NCBI GenBank assembly: GCA_026400435.1
Contig: JAPLOZ010000024.1
Span: 1-56,545, forward strand
Length of the DNA: 56,545 bases
Source: Hyphomicrobiales bacterium
GTDB lineage: Bacteria > Pseudomonadota > Alphaproteobacteria > Rhizobiales > Rhizobiaceae
Reading direction: 5' to 3'
Both the position numbers and the translations under genes were made by a program. Below the pieces are notes generated by a model. That model had not been told where the DNA came from. It was given only the letters and a program-made list of their open reading frames with translations, and searched no databases. Positions within the stretch are counted from its first letter, which is position 1. Each line of letters begins with the position of its first letter. Of this stretch, positions 49,918-56,545 are shown piece by piece.

Positions 49918-51570
49918 ATGACATTCTACAAGAGTAATGGAGACCGCGTTCCGGATCACATCCGCGAGATGGCGGAGAGCGCCAAATCGGGCAGCGCGGT
50001 CGACCGCCGCGAGTTCCTGGCGATGGCAAGCGTGTTCGGCGCTTCGACGGCGATGGCCTATGGCATGCTCGGCCTGGCTGCGCCGACGCAGGCACTGGCC
50101 GCCGAACCCAAGAAGGGCGGCGTGCTGAAGGTGGCAATGTTCGTCAAGGATCCGAAGGATCCGCGCAAGTCCGACTGGTCCGAGATCGCCAATGCCGAGC
50201 GCCAGTCGCTGGAGCCGCTGGTGAAGTACACCACCGATTATACGTTCCGCCCCTATCTCATCGAGAGCTGGGAAGTGAATGACGACGCCACGGAATACGT
50301 GCTGCACGTGCGCAAGGACGTAACCTGGAGCAACGGCGACCCCTTCACGGCCGACGATGTGGTCTTCAACTTCAACCGCTGGGGTGAAAAGGCTGCCGAA
50401 GGCAATTCGATGCCGGGTCGTCTCGGCACGCTGTTTGACGCTGCATCCGGCAAGCTGCGCGACGGCGCGGTGACCAAGGTCGACGACCTGACGGTCAAGC
50501 TCGTGCTGACCAAGCCCGACATCTCGATCATTCCGAACCTGTGCGACTATCCGGGTCTCGTCGTCCACAAGACCTTCGACGAAAAGGGCGGCAACTACGC
50601 TGCCTGCCCGATCGGCACAGGCCCGTTCGAGATGGTTTCCTACGACGTCGGCCAGAAGGCGGTCTTCAAGCGCCGCGAAGACAACAAGTGGTGGGACGGC
50701 GAGGTCTATCTCGACGGCGTCGAGTTCATCGACTACGGCACCGACCCGGCGGCCATGGTCAGCGCCTTCGAGGCGGGCGAAGTACATACCAATTTCGAGA
50801 CCACCGCCGACTACGTGCCGATCCTCGACGGTCTTGACCTGACGAAGTACGAATGCGTCACGGCGGCGACCATCGTCTGCCGCACCAACGTCGCCAACAA
50901 GCCGTACGACGACCAGAAGGTGCGCAACGCGCTGCAGCTGGCCGTCGACAACAACATCGTGCTTCAGCTCGGCTACGGCAACGCCGGCGCGGTGGCCGAA
51001 AATCACCACGTCTGCTCGATCCACCCCGAGTACTACGAACTGGCGAAGATCGCGCGCGACCCCGCCAAGGCCAAGGCGCTCATGGCCGAAGCCGGCCAGG
51101 CCGATTTCGAGCACGACCTGATCACGGTCGACGAGGACTGGCACAAGAACACCGGTGACGCCATCGCCGCGCAGATGCGCGACGCGGGCATCAAGGTGAA
51201 GCGCACCGTGTTGCCGGGCTCGACGTTCTGGAACGACTGGACAAAGTACCCGCTGTCAATGACCAACTGGAACATGCGTCCGCTCGGCGTGCAGGTTCTG
51301 TCGCTGGCCTACCGCACCGGCGAAGCCTGGAACGAGGCTGCATGGTCGAACCCCGACTGGGATGCAAAGCTCAACGCGGCGCTCGCCGTTGCCGACGCGG
51401 CAAAGCGCAAGGAAATGATGAAGGACGTGGAGCAGATACTCCAGGATTCCGGCATCATCATCCAGCCGTACTGGCGCAAGCTGTACAGCCACGCGGTGCC
51501 CGCGGTGAAGGACTATGCCATGCACCCGATGTTTGAGCGGGACTACGGCAAGATCTGGCTCGACGCCTGA
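49918..51570 (+). CDS. Peptide-type ABC transporter substrate-binding protein, Tat-exported
   Basis: The 550-residue precursor has a twin-arginine signal ([20 protein letters not shown], then [15 protein letters not shown], cleavage after ALA). The mature protein is a family 5 (DppA/OppA-like) binding protein with blocks [80 protein letters not shown] and [17 protein letters not shown]. Tat export suggests it folds in the cytoplasm. The ligand cannot be told; family 5 proteins bind peptides, opines, nickel, oligosaccharides and others. GGGAG precedes the ATG. The 276-base gap before it (49642-49917) holds no gene and probably the operon promoter. First of four operon genes. Confidence 0.93.
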   Translation: MTFYKSNGDRVPDHIREMAESAKSGSAVDRREFLAMASVFGASTAMAYGMLGLAAPTQALAAEPKKGGVLKVAMFVKDPKDPRKSDWSEIANAERQSLEPLVKYTTDYTFRPYLIESWEVNDDATEYVLHVRKDVTWSNGDPFTADDVVFNFNRWGEKAAEGNSMPGRLGTLFDAASGKLRDGAVTKVDDLTVKLVLTKPDISIIPNLCDYPGLVVHKTFDEKGGNYAACPIGTGPFEMVSYDVGQKAVFKRREDNKWWDGEVYLDGVEFIDYGTDPAAMVSAFEAGEVHTNFETTADYVPILDGLDLTKYECVTAATIVCRTNVANKPYDDQKVRNALQLAVDNNIVLQLGYGNAGAVAENHHVCSIHPEYYELAKIARDPAKAKALMAEAGQADFEHDLITVDEDWHKNTGDAIAAQMRDAGIKVKRTVLPGSTFWNDWTKYPLSMTNWNMRPLGVQVLSLAYRTGEAWNEAAWSNPDWDAKLNAALAVADAAKRKEMMKDVEQILQDSGIIIQPYWRKLYSHAVPAVKDYAMHPMFERDYGKIWLDA

Positions 51571-51579
51571 ACTTGAGCC

Positions 51580-51613
51580 TCCGGGAGGGGAGCAGATCCG
51601 CTCCCCTCCCGGA
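51580..51613 (+). promoter_or_regulatory. 14-bp perfect hairpin between binding-protein and permease genes
   Basis: TCCGGGAGGGGAGC pairs exactly with GCTCCCCTCCCGGA around AGATCC, nine bases after the binding-protein stop and followed only by three Ts. Such structures are typical partial terminators or 3' stabilisers that keep binding-protein mRNA in excess over the permease message. Confidence 0.65.
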
Positions 51614-51665
51614 TTTGCCATTTGACCGCATCTGACCCCAACCGACAAAGGCAGGGGCAACCCCC

Positions 51666-52703
51666 ATGATCGGATTCATCTTGCGCCGGCTCGGCACCAT
51701 GGCCCTGACCATGCTGTGCCTGACGCTCGTCGTGTTCTTCCTGATCAATCTGGAGCCGAACCTCAAGAAGCTGGCGATCAGCCAGACCGAAATGCGCACG
51801 ACGGCCGACCAGTTGGAAAACTGGTTGCAGCGCAACGGCTATCGCCAGAATTTCTTCGTGCGCTATGGCCAGTGGCTCGGCGTGTGGCCCAAACAGCCCA
51901 ACATCGATCCGGCGACCGGCCAGTCGGTGCCGCGCTTCGTCTTCTGCAACGAGGCGTCGGAGCCGACCTTCTCAGGCATCCTGCAAGGCGATTTCGGGTG
52001 CTCGACCAAGTTCAAGAACACTGTCGCGTCCAAGCTGTTTCCCGCACTTGGGGCTACCGGAATTTTGATGTTCTGGGTGATGGTGACGATGGTTCCCATC
52101 GCATTGTTGATCGGCATCCTGGCAGGCATGCGTGAAGGCACGCGGATGGACCGAACCTTGTCCGTCGCCTCGATCGCCACAACCGCGACACCGGAATATG
52201 TGTCGGGCATCATCTTTACCGTCATCTTTGCCTCTTGGCTGGGCTGGCTGAATGGCTCCGCCGCCAGCGCCACCAGCACCGGCATCACCTTCTACAATTT
52301 CACGCTGCCGGTGATGACCATGGCCGTCTACGGCATCGGCTACATCGCGCGAATGACCCGCGCCTCGATGGTCGAGGTGATGACGCAGCAGTACATCCGC
52401 ACGGCGCGGCTGAAGGGTCTGTCGTTCAGCAGCGTCGTCATCAAACACGCGCTGCGCAATGCGCTGATTGCGCCTTTTACCGTGATCATGCTGCAGTTTC
52501 CGTGGCTGCTGACCGGCGTGGTCATCGTCGAGACGATGTTCCGCTACCAGGGGTTCGGCTACACGCTCGTCGAGGCGGCGGGCAACAACGACATCGACCT
52601 CCTGCTCGGCTGCTCTCTCATATCGGTGCTGATCGTGCTGATGACACAGCTGATCTCGGACGTAGGCTACGCCTATCTCAATCCGCGCATCAGAGTGCAG
52701 TAG
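51666..52703 (+). CDS. ABC transporter permease, DppB type
   Basis: The 345-residue permease has an N-terminal helix (LGTMALTMLCLTLVVFFLIN) and then a periplasmic stretch of about 100 residues before the next helix (GATGILMFWVMVTMVPIALL). The EAA coupling motif is YIRTARLKGLSFSSVVIKHA with following LRNALIAPFTVIML, and the closing block is LLLGCSLISVLIVLMTQLIS. The N-terminal periplasmic stretch, with WLQRNGYRQNFFVRYGQWLG, is the normal DppB/OppB feature. It pairs with the next gene. Start ATG 51666 has AGGCAGGGG upstream. Confidence 0.93.
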   Translation: MIGFILRRLGTMALTMLCLTLVVFFLINLEPNLKKLAISQTEMRTTADQLENWLQRNGYRQNFFVRYGQWLGVWPKQPNIDPATGQSVPRFVFCNEASEPTFSGILQGDFGCSTKFKNTVASKLFPALGATGILMFWVMVTMVPIALLIGILAGMREGTRMDRTLSVASIATTATPEYVSGIIFTVIFASWLGWLNGSAASATSTGITFYNFTLPVMTMAVYGIGYIARMTRASMVEVMTQQYIRTARLKGLSFSSVVIKHALRNALIAPFTVIMLQFPWLLTGVVIVETMFRYQGFGYTLVEAAGNNDIDLLLGCSLISVLIVLMTQLISDVGYAYLNPRIRVQ

Positions 52704-52715
52704 GGGAACGCCGGC

Positions 52716-53873
52716 ATGGGCATCGAATATATGGGTGCGTGGCAGATCGTCCTCGGGGTCGTGTGGCGCTTCTGGCCGGTGTGGCTCGCGTTGGTCGTCG
52801 TGCTTGGCGCAAGCTTCACCTACAAGAAGAAACTCGGCCTCTACGGCCAGCTGTTCGACAGCAGCGTCGGGATCGCTGGCGTTGCGATCTGCTTCTTCTG
52901 GCTGTTCACGGCGATTTTCGCGGCAACGATCGCGCCGTTCGATCCCATCAGCCAGATCGCGGTGATGAAGGACGCGCTGCCCGGCGCGATCGAGCCCGCG
53001 TCCGGCGTGCCCTACCTGTTCGGTGGCGACAAGCTGGCGCGCGACGTGTTCTCGCGGATGGTCTACGGCAGCCAGATCGTGCTGATCATTGCGCCGGCGG
53101 CAACCGCCTTCGCCATCATGGTCGGCGTGACGCTCGGCCTGCCGGCGGGCTATTATGGCGGGCGCATCGACTCCGTCCTGTCGTTCCTCGCCAACCTCGT
53201 CCTTGCCTTCCCGGTCATCCTTCTTTTCTATCTGCTGGTGACGCCGGGCATCATGGACACGCCGATCCCCTACGGGCTCGCCGGGTTGTTCTTCCTGTTC
53301 CCGATCATCTTTTTCACCACGCTTTTCTGGACGCGCTTCAAGGACAGGCCGGATCGTCTCTATGTGACGCTGGGTTTGACGCTGGTCATTGGCTTCTGGG
53401 TCTATGCGGGCTTGGTGTTCAACGCCGACCCGCTGGGCATTGTCTCCATCGAACCCAACCAGCTCAATATCTTCGTGGCTGTGGTGTTCGCCTCCAGCCC
53501 CGGCGTCTTCCGTATCGTGCGCGGCCTGGTGATGGACATCAAGACGCGCGACTACGTGGCCGCGGCGCAGACGCGCGGCGAAAGCCCGTGGTACATCATG
53601 CTATGGGAAATCCTGCCCAATGCACGCGGTCCGCTGATCGTCGATGCCTGCCTGCGCATCGGCTACACGACGATCCTGCTCGGCACGCTCGGCTATTTCG
53701 GCCTCGGGCTGGCGCCGGAAAGCCCGGACTGGGGCACCGCCATCAAGGACGCAAGCCGGCTGCTGCGCTCCTTCATACACCCGGCGCTGCCGCCCACCTT
53801 CGCGCTGATGTCGTTCGTGCTTGGCCTCAACCTGCTTGCCGACGCGCTGCGCGAACAATCGATGAAAGACTGA
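52716..53873 (+). CDS. ABC transporter permease, DppC type, enlarged
   Basis: The 385-residue permease is longer than the usual ~300 of DppC. It has two hydrophobic helices near the N-terminus (IVLGVVWRFWPVWLALVVVL and GIAGVAICFFWLFTAIFAAT). About 80 extra residues, with helices LAGLFFLFPIIFFTTLFWTR and LYVTLGLTLVIGFWVYAGLV, are inserted before the EAA coupling motif (YVAAAQTRGESPWYIMLWEI followed by LPNARGPLIV). The block LGTLGYFGLGLAPESPDWGT is the normal C-terminal signature. The insertion gives extra membrane helices not seen in typical DppC. The gene starts 12 bases after the DppB-type gene. Confidence 0.92.
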   Translation: MGIEYMGAWQIVLGVVWRFWPVWLALVVVLGASFTYKKKLGLYGQLFDSSVGIAGVAICFFWLFTAIFAATIAPFDPISQIAVMKDALPGAIEPASGVPYLFGGDKLARDVFSRMVYGSQIVLIIAPAATAFAIMVGVTLGLPAGYYGGRIDSVLSFLANLVLAFPVILLFYLLVTPGIMDTPIPYGLAGLFFLFPIIFFTTLFWTRFKDRPDRLYVTLGLTLVIGFWVYAGLVFNADPLGIVSIEPNQLNIFVAVVFASSPGVFRIVRGLVMDIKTRDYVAAAQTRGESPWYIMLWEILPNARGPLIVDACLRIGYTTILLGTLGYFGLGLAPESPDWGTAIKDASRLLRSFIHPALPPTFALMSFVLGLNLLADALREQSMKD

Positions 53874-53937
53874 CACGCATGGTTCCGGAAAGTGGCTGCC
53901 GGTTTTCGGAACAGGCCATGCGACAGGAGATCGGAAG

Positions 53938-56373
53938 ATGAACGACGCTGTGAAAGCCACGAACATCGAGAGCGCCGAGCCGATCATCGACATCGAGAAC
54001 CTGTCGATATCCTTCTTCACGCGACGCGGCGAAATTCCCGCCGTGATGGATTTTTCCTGCAAGGTCATGCCCGGCGAGGCGATGGGCATCGTGGGCGAGA
54101 GCGGCTGCGGCAAGTCGACCGTGTCGCTCGGCATCATGCGCGACCTGTCCAACATCGGCAAAATTGTCGGCGGGAGCATCCGCTTCAAGGGCAAGGACAT
54201 GGGCGACCTGACCGAGGAGGAGCTGCGCTCCATCCGCGGCAACGAGATCGCCATGATCTACCAGGAGCCGATGGCTTCGCTGAACCCTGCCATGAAGGTA
54301 GGCCAGCAATTGATGGAAGTGCCGATCCTGCACGACAAGGTGTCGAAGGAGGAAGCCTACAGACGGGCGCTGGAGACCGTGCGCGCGGTCAAGCTGCCCG
54401 ATCCCGAACGCATGATGAAATCCTATCCGCACCAGCTTTCGGGCGGCCAGCAGCAGCGCATCGTGATCGCCATGGCGCTGCTGTCGAAGCCGGCGCTGCT
54501 TTTGCTCGACGAGCCAACGACGGCGCTCGACGTGACGGTCGAGGCGGGCATAGTCCAGCTCGTGAAGGGACTGGGCAAGGAATACGGCACGTCGATGATC
54601 TTCGTGTCGCACAATCTCGGGCTGATCCTGGAGACCTGCGACCGGATCACCGTCATGTATTCGGGCGAGGCGGTCGAGACCGGCAACATCAAGGACGTCT
54701 TCGACCGCATGCGGCACCCCTATACGCAGGGGCTGTTTCGCTCGATTCCGCTGCCCGGCGCCGACAAGAACTCGCGTCCGCTGGTCGCCATTCCGGGCCA
54801 GTTGCCGCTGCCGCATGAGCGGCCGAAGGGCTGCAATTTCGGGCCGCGCTGCCACCATTTCGTGGAGGGACTGTGCAACGCCGCCGAGATTCCGATGATC
54901 CCGGTGGCCGGCCACGACAACCACTTCTCACGCTGCGTGCGCTTCAACGAGATCGACTGGAGCGCGATGCCCGAAGGGGCGAAGGAGAAGAAGGAGCCTG
55001 TGAAGCCCGGCGCGCCGATGCTCAAGATCCAGGACCTGCGCAAATACTACAAGGTATCGGCAAACGAGATTTTCGGCGGCGCCGAGCCGAGGACAGTGAA
55101 GGCCAACGAGACGATCAGCTTCGAGGCGCGCGAAAGCGAGACGGTGGCTATCGTCGGTGAATCCGGCTGCGGCAAGTCCACGCTTGCCAAGGTGTTGCTG
55201 GGGTTGGAAACCGCGTCGTCGGGAACCGTGACGCTCGGCAACAAGGACATTCAGTCGACCGGCATCGAGATGCGCGACGTGAAGACCGTCTCGTCGATCC
55301 AGATGGTGTTCCAGAATCCTTTCGACACGCTCAATCCGAGCCATTCGGTGGGATCGCAGATCATCCGGACGCTCGAGAAGTTCAAGGTGGGCAATACGGT
55401 CGCCGACCGACGCCAGCGCATGCTGGAACTGCTCGACCTGGTGAAGCTGCCGAGGCAATTCGCCGAGCGCAAGCCGCGCCAGCTCTCCGGCGGGCAGAAG
55501 CAGCGCATCGGCGTGGCGCGCGCCTTTGCCGGCAGTGCCAAGGTGGTGGTGGCCGACGAACCGGTGTCCGCCCTCGACGTTTCGGTGCAGGCGGCTGTCA
55601 CCGAACTGCTTATGGACATCCAGCGCAAGAACAAGACGACGATGCTGTTCATCAGCCACGACCTCAGCGTGGTGCGTTATATCGCCGACCGCGTCGTGGT
55701 GATGTATCTCGGCTACATCGTCGAGCAGGGCACGACCGACCAGATATTCTCGCCGCCCTACCATCCCTATACCGAGTCGCTGCTGTCGGCGATCCCGATC
55801 GCTGACACGAGCGTGGTGAAGAAGCACATCGTGCTGGAGGGCGACATTCCCTCGGCGATGAACCCGCCCAGCGGCTGTCCGTTCCAGACGCGCTGCGGCT
55901 ACAAGCATCTGGTGCCAGACAACAAATGCGAAATCACGGTGCCGCCGGTCAAGCAACTCGGCGATGGTCACATGAGCCTGTGCTGGCTCGGCGACGATGT
56001 GCTGGCGACGATGGAGCCGGTGATCAAGTTCGATGTCGAGCACGCCGCGCACGAGGGCGAGCCGGAGGATGCGCCGCATGGCTCGGGGCCGGGGTTCGTC
56101 GGCGAAGCGCCCAAGCGCCCGCATGGCAAGACGGCGAGCGTTGCGGCGAGCGAAATGGGCGAAGACGCCGAGGAGGCCGAAGCAACCGCGCATGCCCGCA
56201 GCCACGAGCATCGCGACGCGGTGTCCGAGCCGCGCGCGGCCGACGACCATTCAGATGTCGCCCCGTTTTCGCCGCGCACTGTCGGCGAGGGACGCCAGAG
56301 CGAGGACGAAGACGTACCGTCCGCCTTCGAGCCTACAGTGGCGGAGAACGAAGAGGACGCAGGCAGGAAGTAG
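53938..56373 (+). CDS. Fused double ATP-binding protein (DppD-DppF type) with long polar tail
   Basis: The 811-residue protein carries two complete ABC ATPase domains in one chain. Domain 1 has Walker A GESGCGKST (Lys59), signature LSGGQQQRIVIAMALL and Walker B LLLLDEPTTALD, followed by the oligopeptide/dipeptide C-terminal region with a cysteine-rich CNFGPRCHHFVEGLC. Domain 2 has Walker A GESGCGKSTLAKVLLG (Lys413), signature LSGGQKQRIGVARAFAG and Walker B VVVADEPVSALD, with a second Cys block CPFQTRCGYKH. The Cys blocks fit the Fe-S or metal-binding tail known in Dpp ATPases. After about residue 700 comes an unusual ~110-residue tail rich in Glu, Asp, Ala and His, without domain content. AGGAG lies before the ATG. 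It powers the two permeases just upstream. Confidence 0.92.
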   Translation: MNDAVKATNIESAEPIIDIENLSISFFTRRGEIPAVMDFSCKVMPGEAMGIVGESGCGKSTVSLGIMRDLSNIGKIVGGSIRFKGKDMGDLTEEELRSIRGNEIAMIYQEPMASLNPAMKVGQQLMEVPILHDKVSKEEAYRRALETVRAVKLPDPERMMKSYPHQLSGGQQQRIVIAMALLSKPALLLLDEPTTALDVTVEAGIVQLVKGLGKEYGTSMIFVSHNLGLILETCDRITVMYSGEAVETGNIKDVFDRMRHPYTQGLFRSIPLPGADKNSRPLVAIPGQLPLPHERPKGCNFGPRCHHFVEGLCNAAEIPMIPVAGHDNHFSRCVRFNEIDWSAMPEGAKEKKEPVKPGAPMLKIQDLRKYYKVSANEIFGGAEPRTVKANETISFEARESETVAIVGESGCGKSTLAKVLLGLETASSGTVTLGNKDIQSTGIEMRDVKTVSSIQMVFQNPFDTLNPSHSVGSQIIRTLEKFKVGNTVADRRQRMLELLDLVKLPRQFAERKPRQLSGGQKQRIGVARAFAGSAKVVVADEPVSALDVSVQAAVTELLMDIQRKNKTTMLFISHDLSVVRYIADRVVVMYLGYIVEQGTTDQIFSPPYHPYTESLLSAIPIADTSVVKKHIVLEGDIPSAMNPPSGCPFQTRCGYKHLVPDNKCEITVPPVKQLGDGHMSLCWLGDDVLATMEPVIKFDVEHAAHEGEPEDAPHGSGPGFVGEAPKRPHGKTASVAASEMGEDAEEAEATAHARSHEHRDAVSEPRAADDHSDVAPFSPRTVGEGRQSEDEDVPSAFEPTVAENEEDAGRK

Positions 56374-56394
56374 GTCTGGCGCTGCCCTGCAGCC

Positions 56395-56545
56395 TCAATT
56401 GCATTCCTGCAGCTGCTGGGCGTAGTCGCCGGCAGTTCTCTCTGCATCGCGGGCATAGCGCTGGAGACCGGGTTTCTGCTGCCAGTCGCCGCGCTGATAG
56501 CCGTTCCAGCCGAAATAGTAGGCGAGGTACAGGTTGTAGGCATCG
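56395..56545 (-). CDS. C-terminal fragment, probably of a lytic transglycosylase, truncated by window edge
   Basis: Fifty codons are visible on the minus strand. They encode DAYNLYLAYYFGWNGYQRGD, then WQQKPGLQRYARDAERTAGD and YAQQLQECN with a TGA. The YNLYLAYxxGxxGY-type pattern followed by an Arg/Ala/Gln helix ending in Cys matches the C-terminal region of SLT-type transglycosylase proteins of Rhizobiales, which cleave peptidoglycan. The catalytic part would lie beyond the window, so the call rests on this tail alone. It is convergent with the fused ATPase gene, with a 21-base gap. Confidence 0.5.
   Translation of the reverse strand, partial: DAYNLYLAYYFGWNGYQRGDWQQKPGLQRYARDAERTAGDYAQQLQECN

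Noticed and set aside
49650..49937. Plus-strand 95-codon frame between tamB and the binding-protein gene
   Set aside because: No recognisable sequence and overlaps the next gene start; likely chance.
1..56545. CRISPR arrays, tRNA or rRNA genes, prophage
   Set aside because: No direct-repeat/spacer periodicity, cloverleaf-like intergenic sequence or phage structural genes were seen by eye; a dedicated scan would be decisive.

Overview
The window is GC-rich, densely packed chromosomal DNA. Its gene set points to an alphaproteobacterium of the order Hyphomicrobiales (Rhizobiales), most like the Mesorhizobium/Aminobacter/Phyllobacterium group. The markers are a cyclic beta-1,2-glucan synthase with its exporter (ndvB/ndvA), a DUF930 protein, a tamA-tamB pair, a Rhizobiales-type intergenic palindromic repeat and a HutD-type Hut accessory protein. 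This placement is inference from gene content; no 16S rRNA or other phylogenetic marker is present.

Left part (1-5.1 kb). The window opens inside urocanate hydratase (hutU). A small accessory islet follows. A low-GC gene at 1.57-2.64 kb encodes a BLUF blue-light sensor fused to a class III nucleotidyl cyclase, a close architectural match to the photoactivated adenylate cyclases bPAC and OaPAC. It is bracketed by two copies of a 52-bp repeat, a decayed hybrid-histidine-kinase tail on one side and a fused IS3-OrfA/DUF1778 scar on the other. A DUF421 membrane protein with a zinc ribbon and a TonB-like DUF930 protein come next.

Middle left (5-17.6 kb). Mostly small transport and metabolic units: an MFS carrier, an OprB-type porin, a TetR regulator overlapping an EamA exporter, a two-TM protein plus HlyD-type adaptor, an FAD monooxygenase, a HAD hydrolase, a Tat-exported small protein broken by an in-frame amber codon, a small secreted protein, and a Tat-exported YtcJ-type amidohydrolase divergent from hutD. 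The 14.2-14.9 kb gap is a gene graveyard with an internally deleted porin pseudogene and a 39-bp remnant of hutD.

Centre (17.6-35.5 kb). The 2846-residue cyclic glucan synthase NdvB is followed by its ABC exporter NdvA (TTG start). Then come a solitary ccmC, a convergent selO, and a sulfate ABC operon read right to left (binding protein, cysT, cysW, cysA).

Right part (35.5-56.5 kb). An envelope block: alpha-2-macroglobulin plus PbpC on the minus strand, divergent from TamA-TamB. Two large palindromic elements lie in the divergent intergenic region. A four-gene peptide-type ABC importer follows, with a Tat binding protein, two enlarged permeases and a fused double ATPase with a long polar tail. 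The window ends inside a gene resembling the C-terminus of a lytic transglycosylase. No rRNA, tRNA, CRISPR array, prophage or intact insertion sequence was seen.
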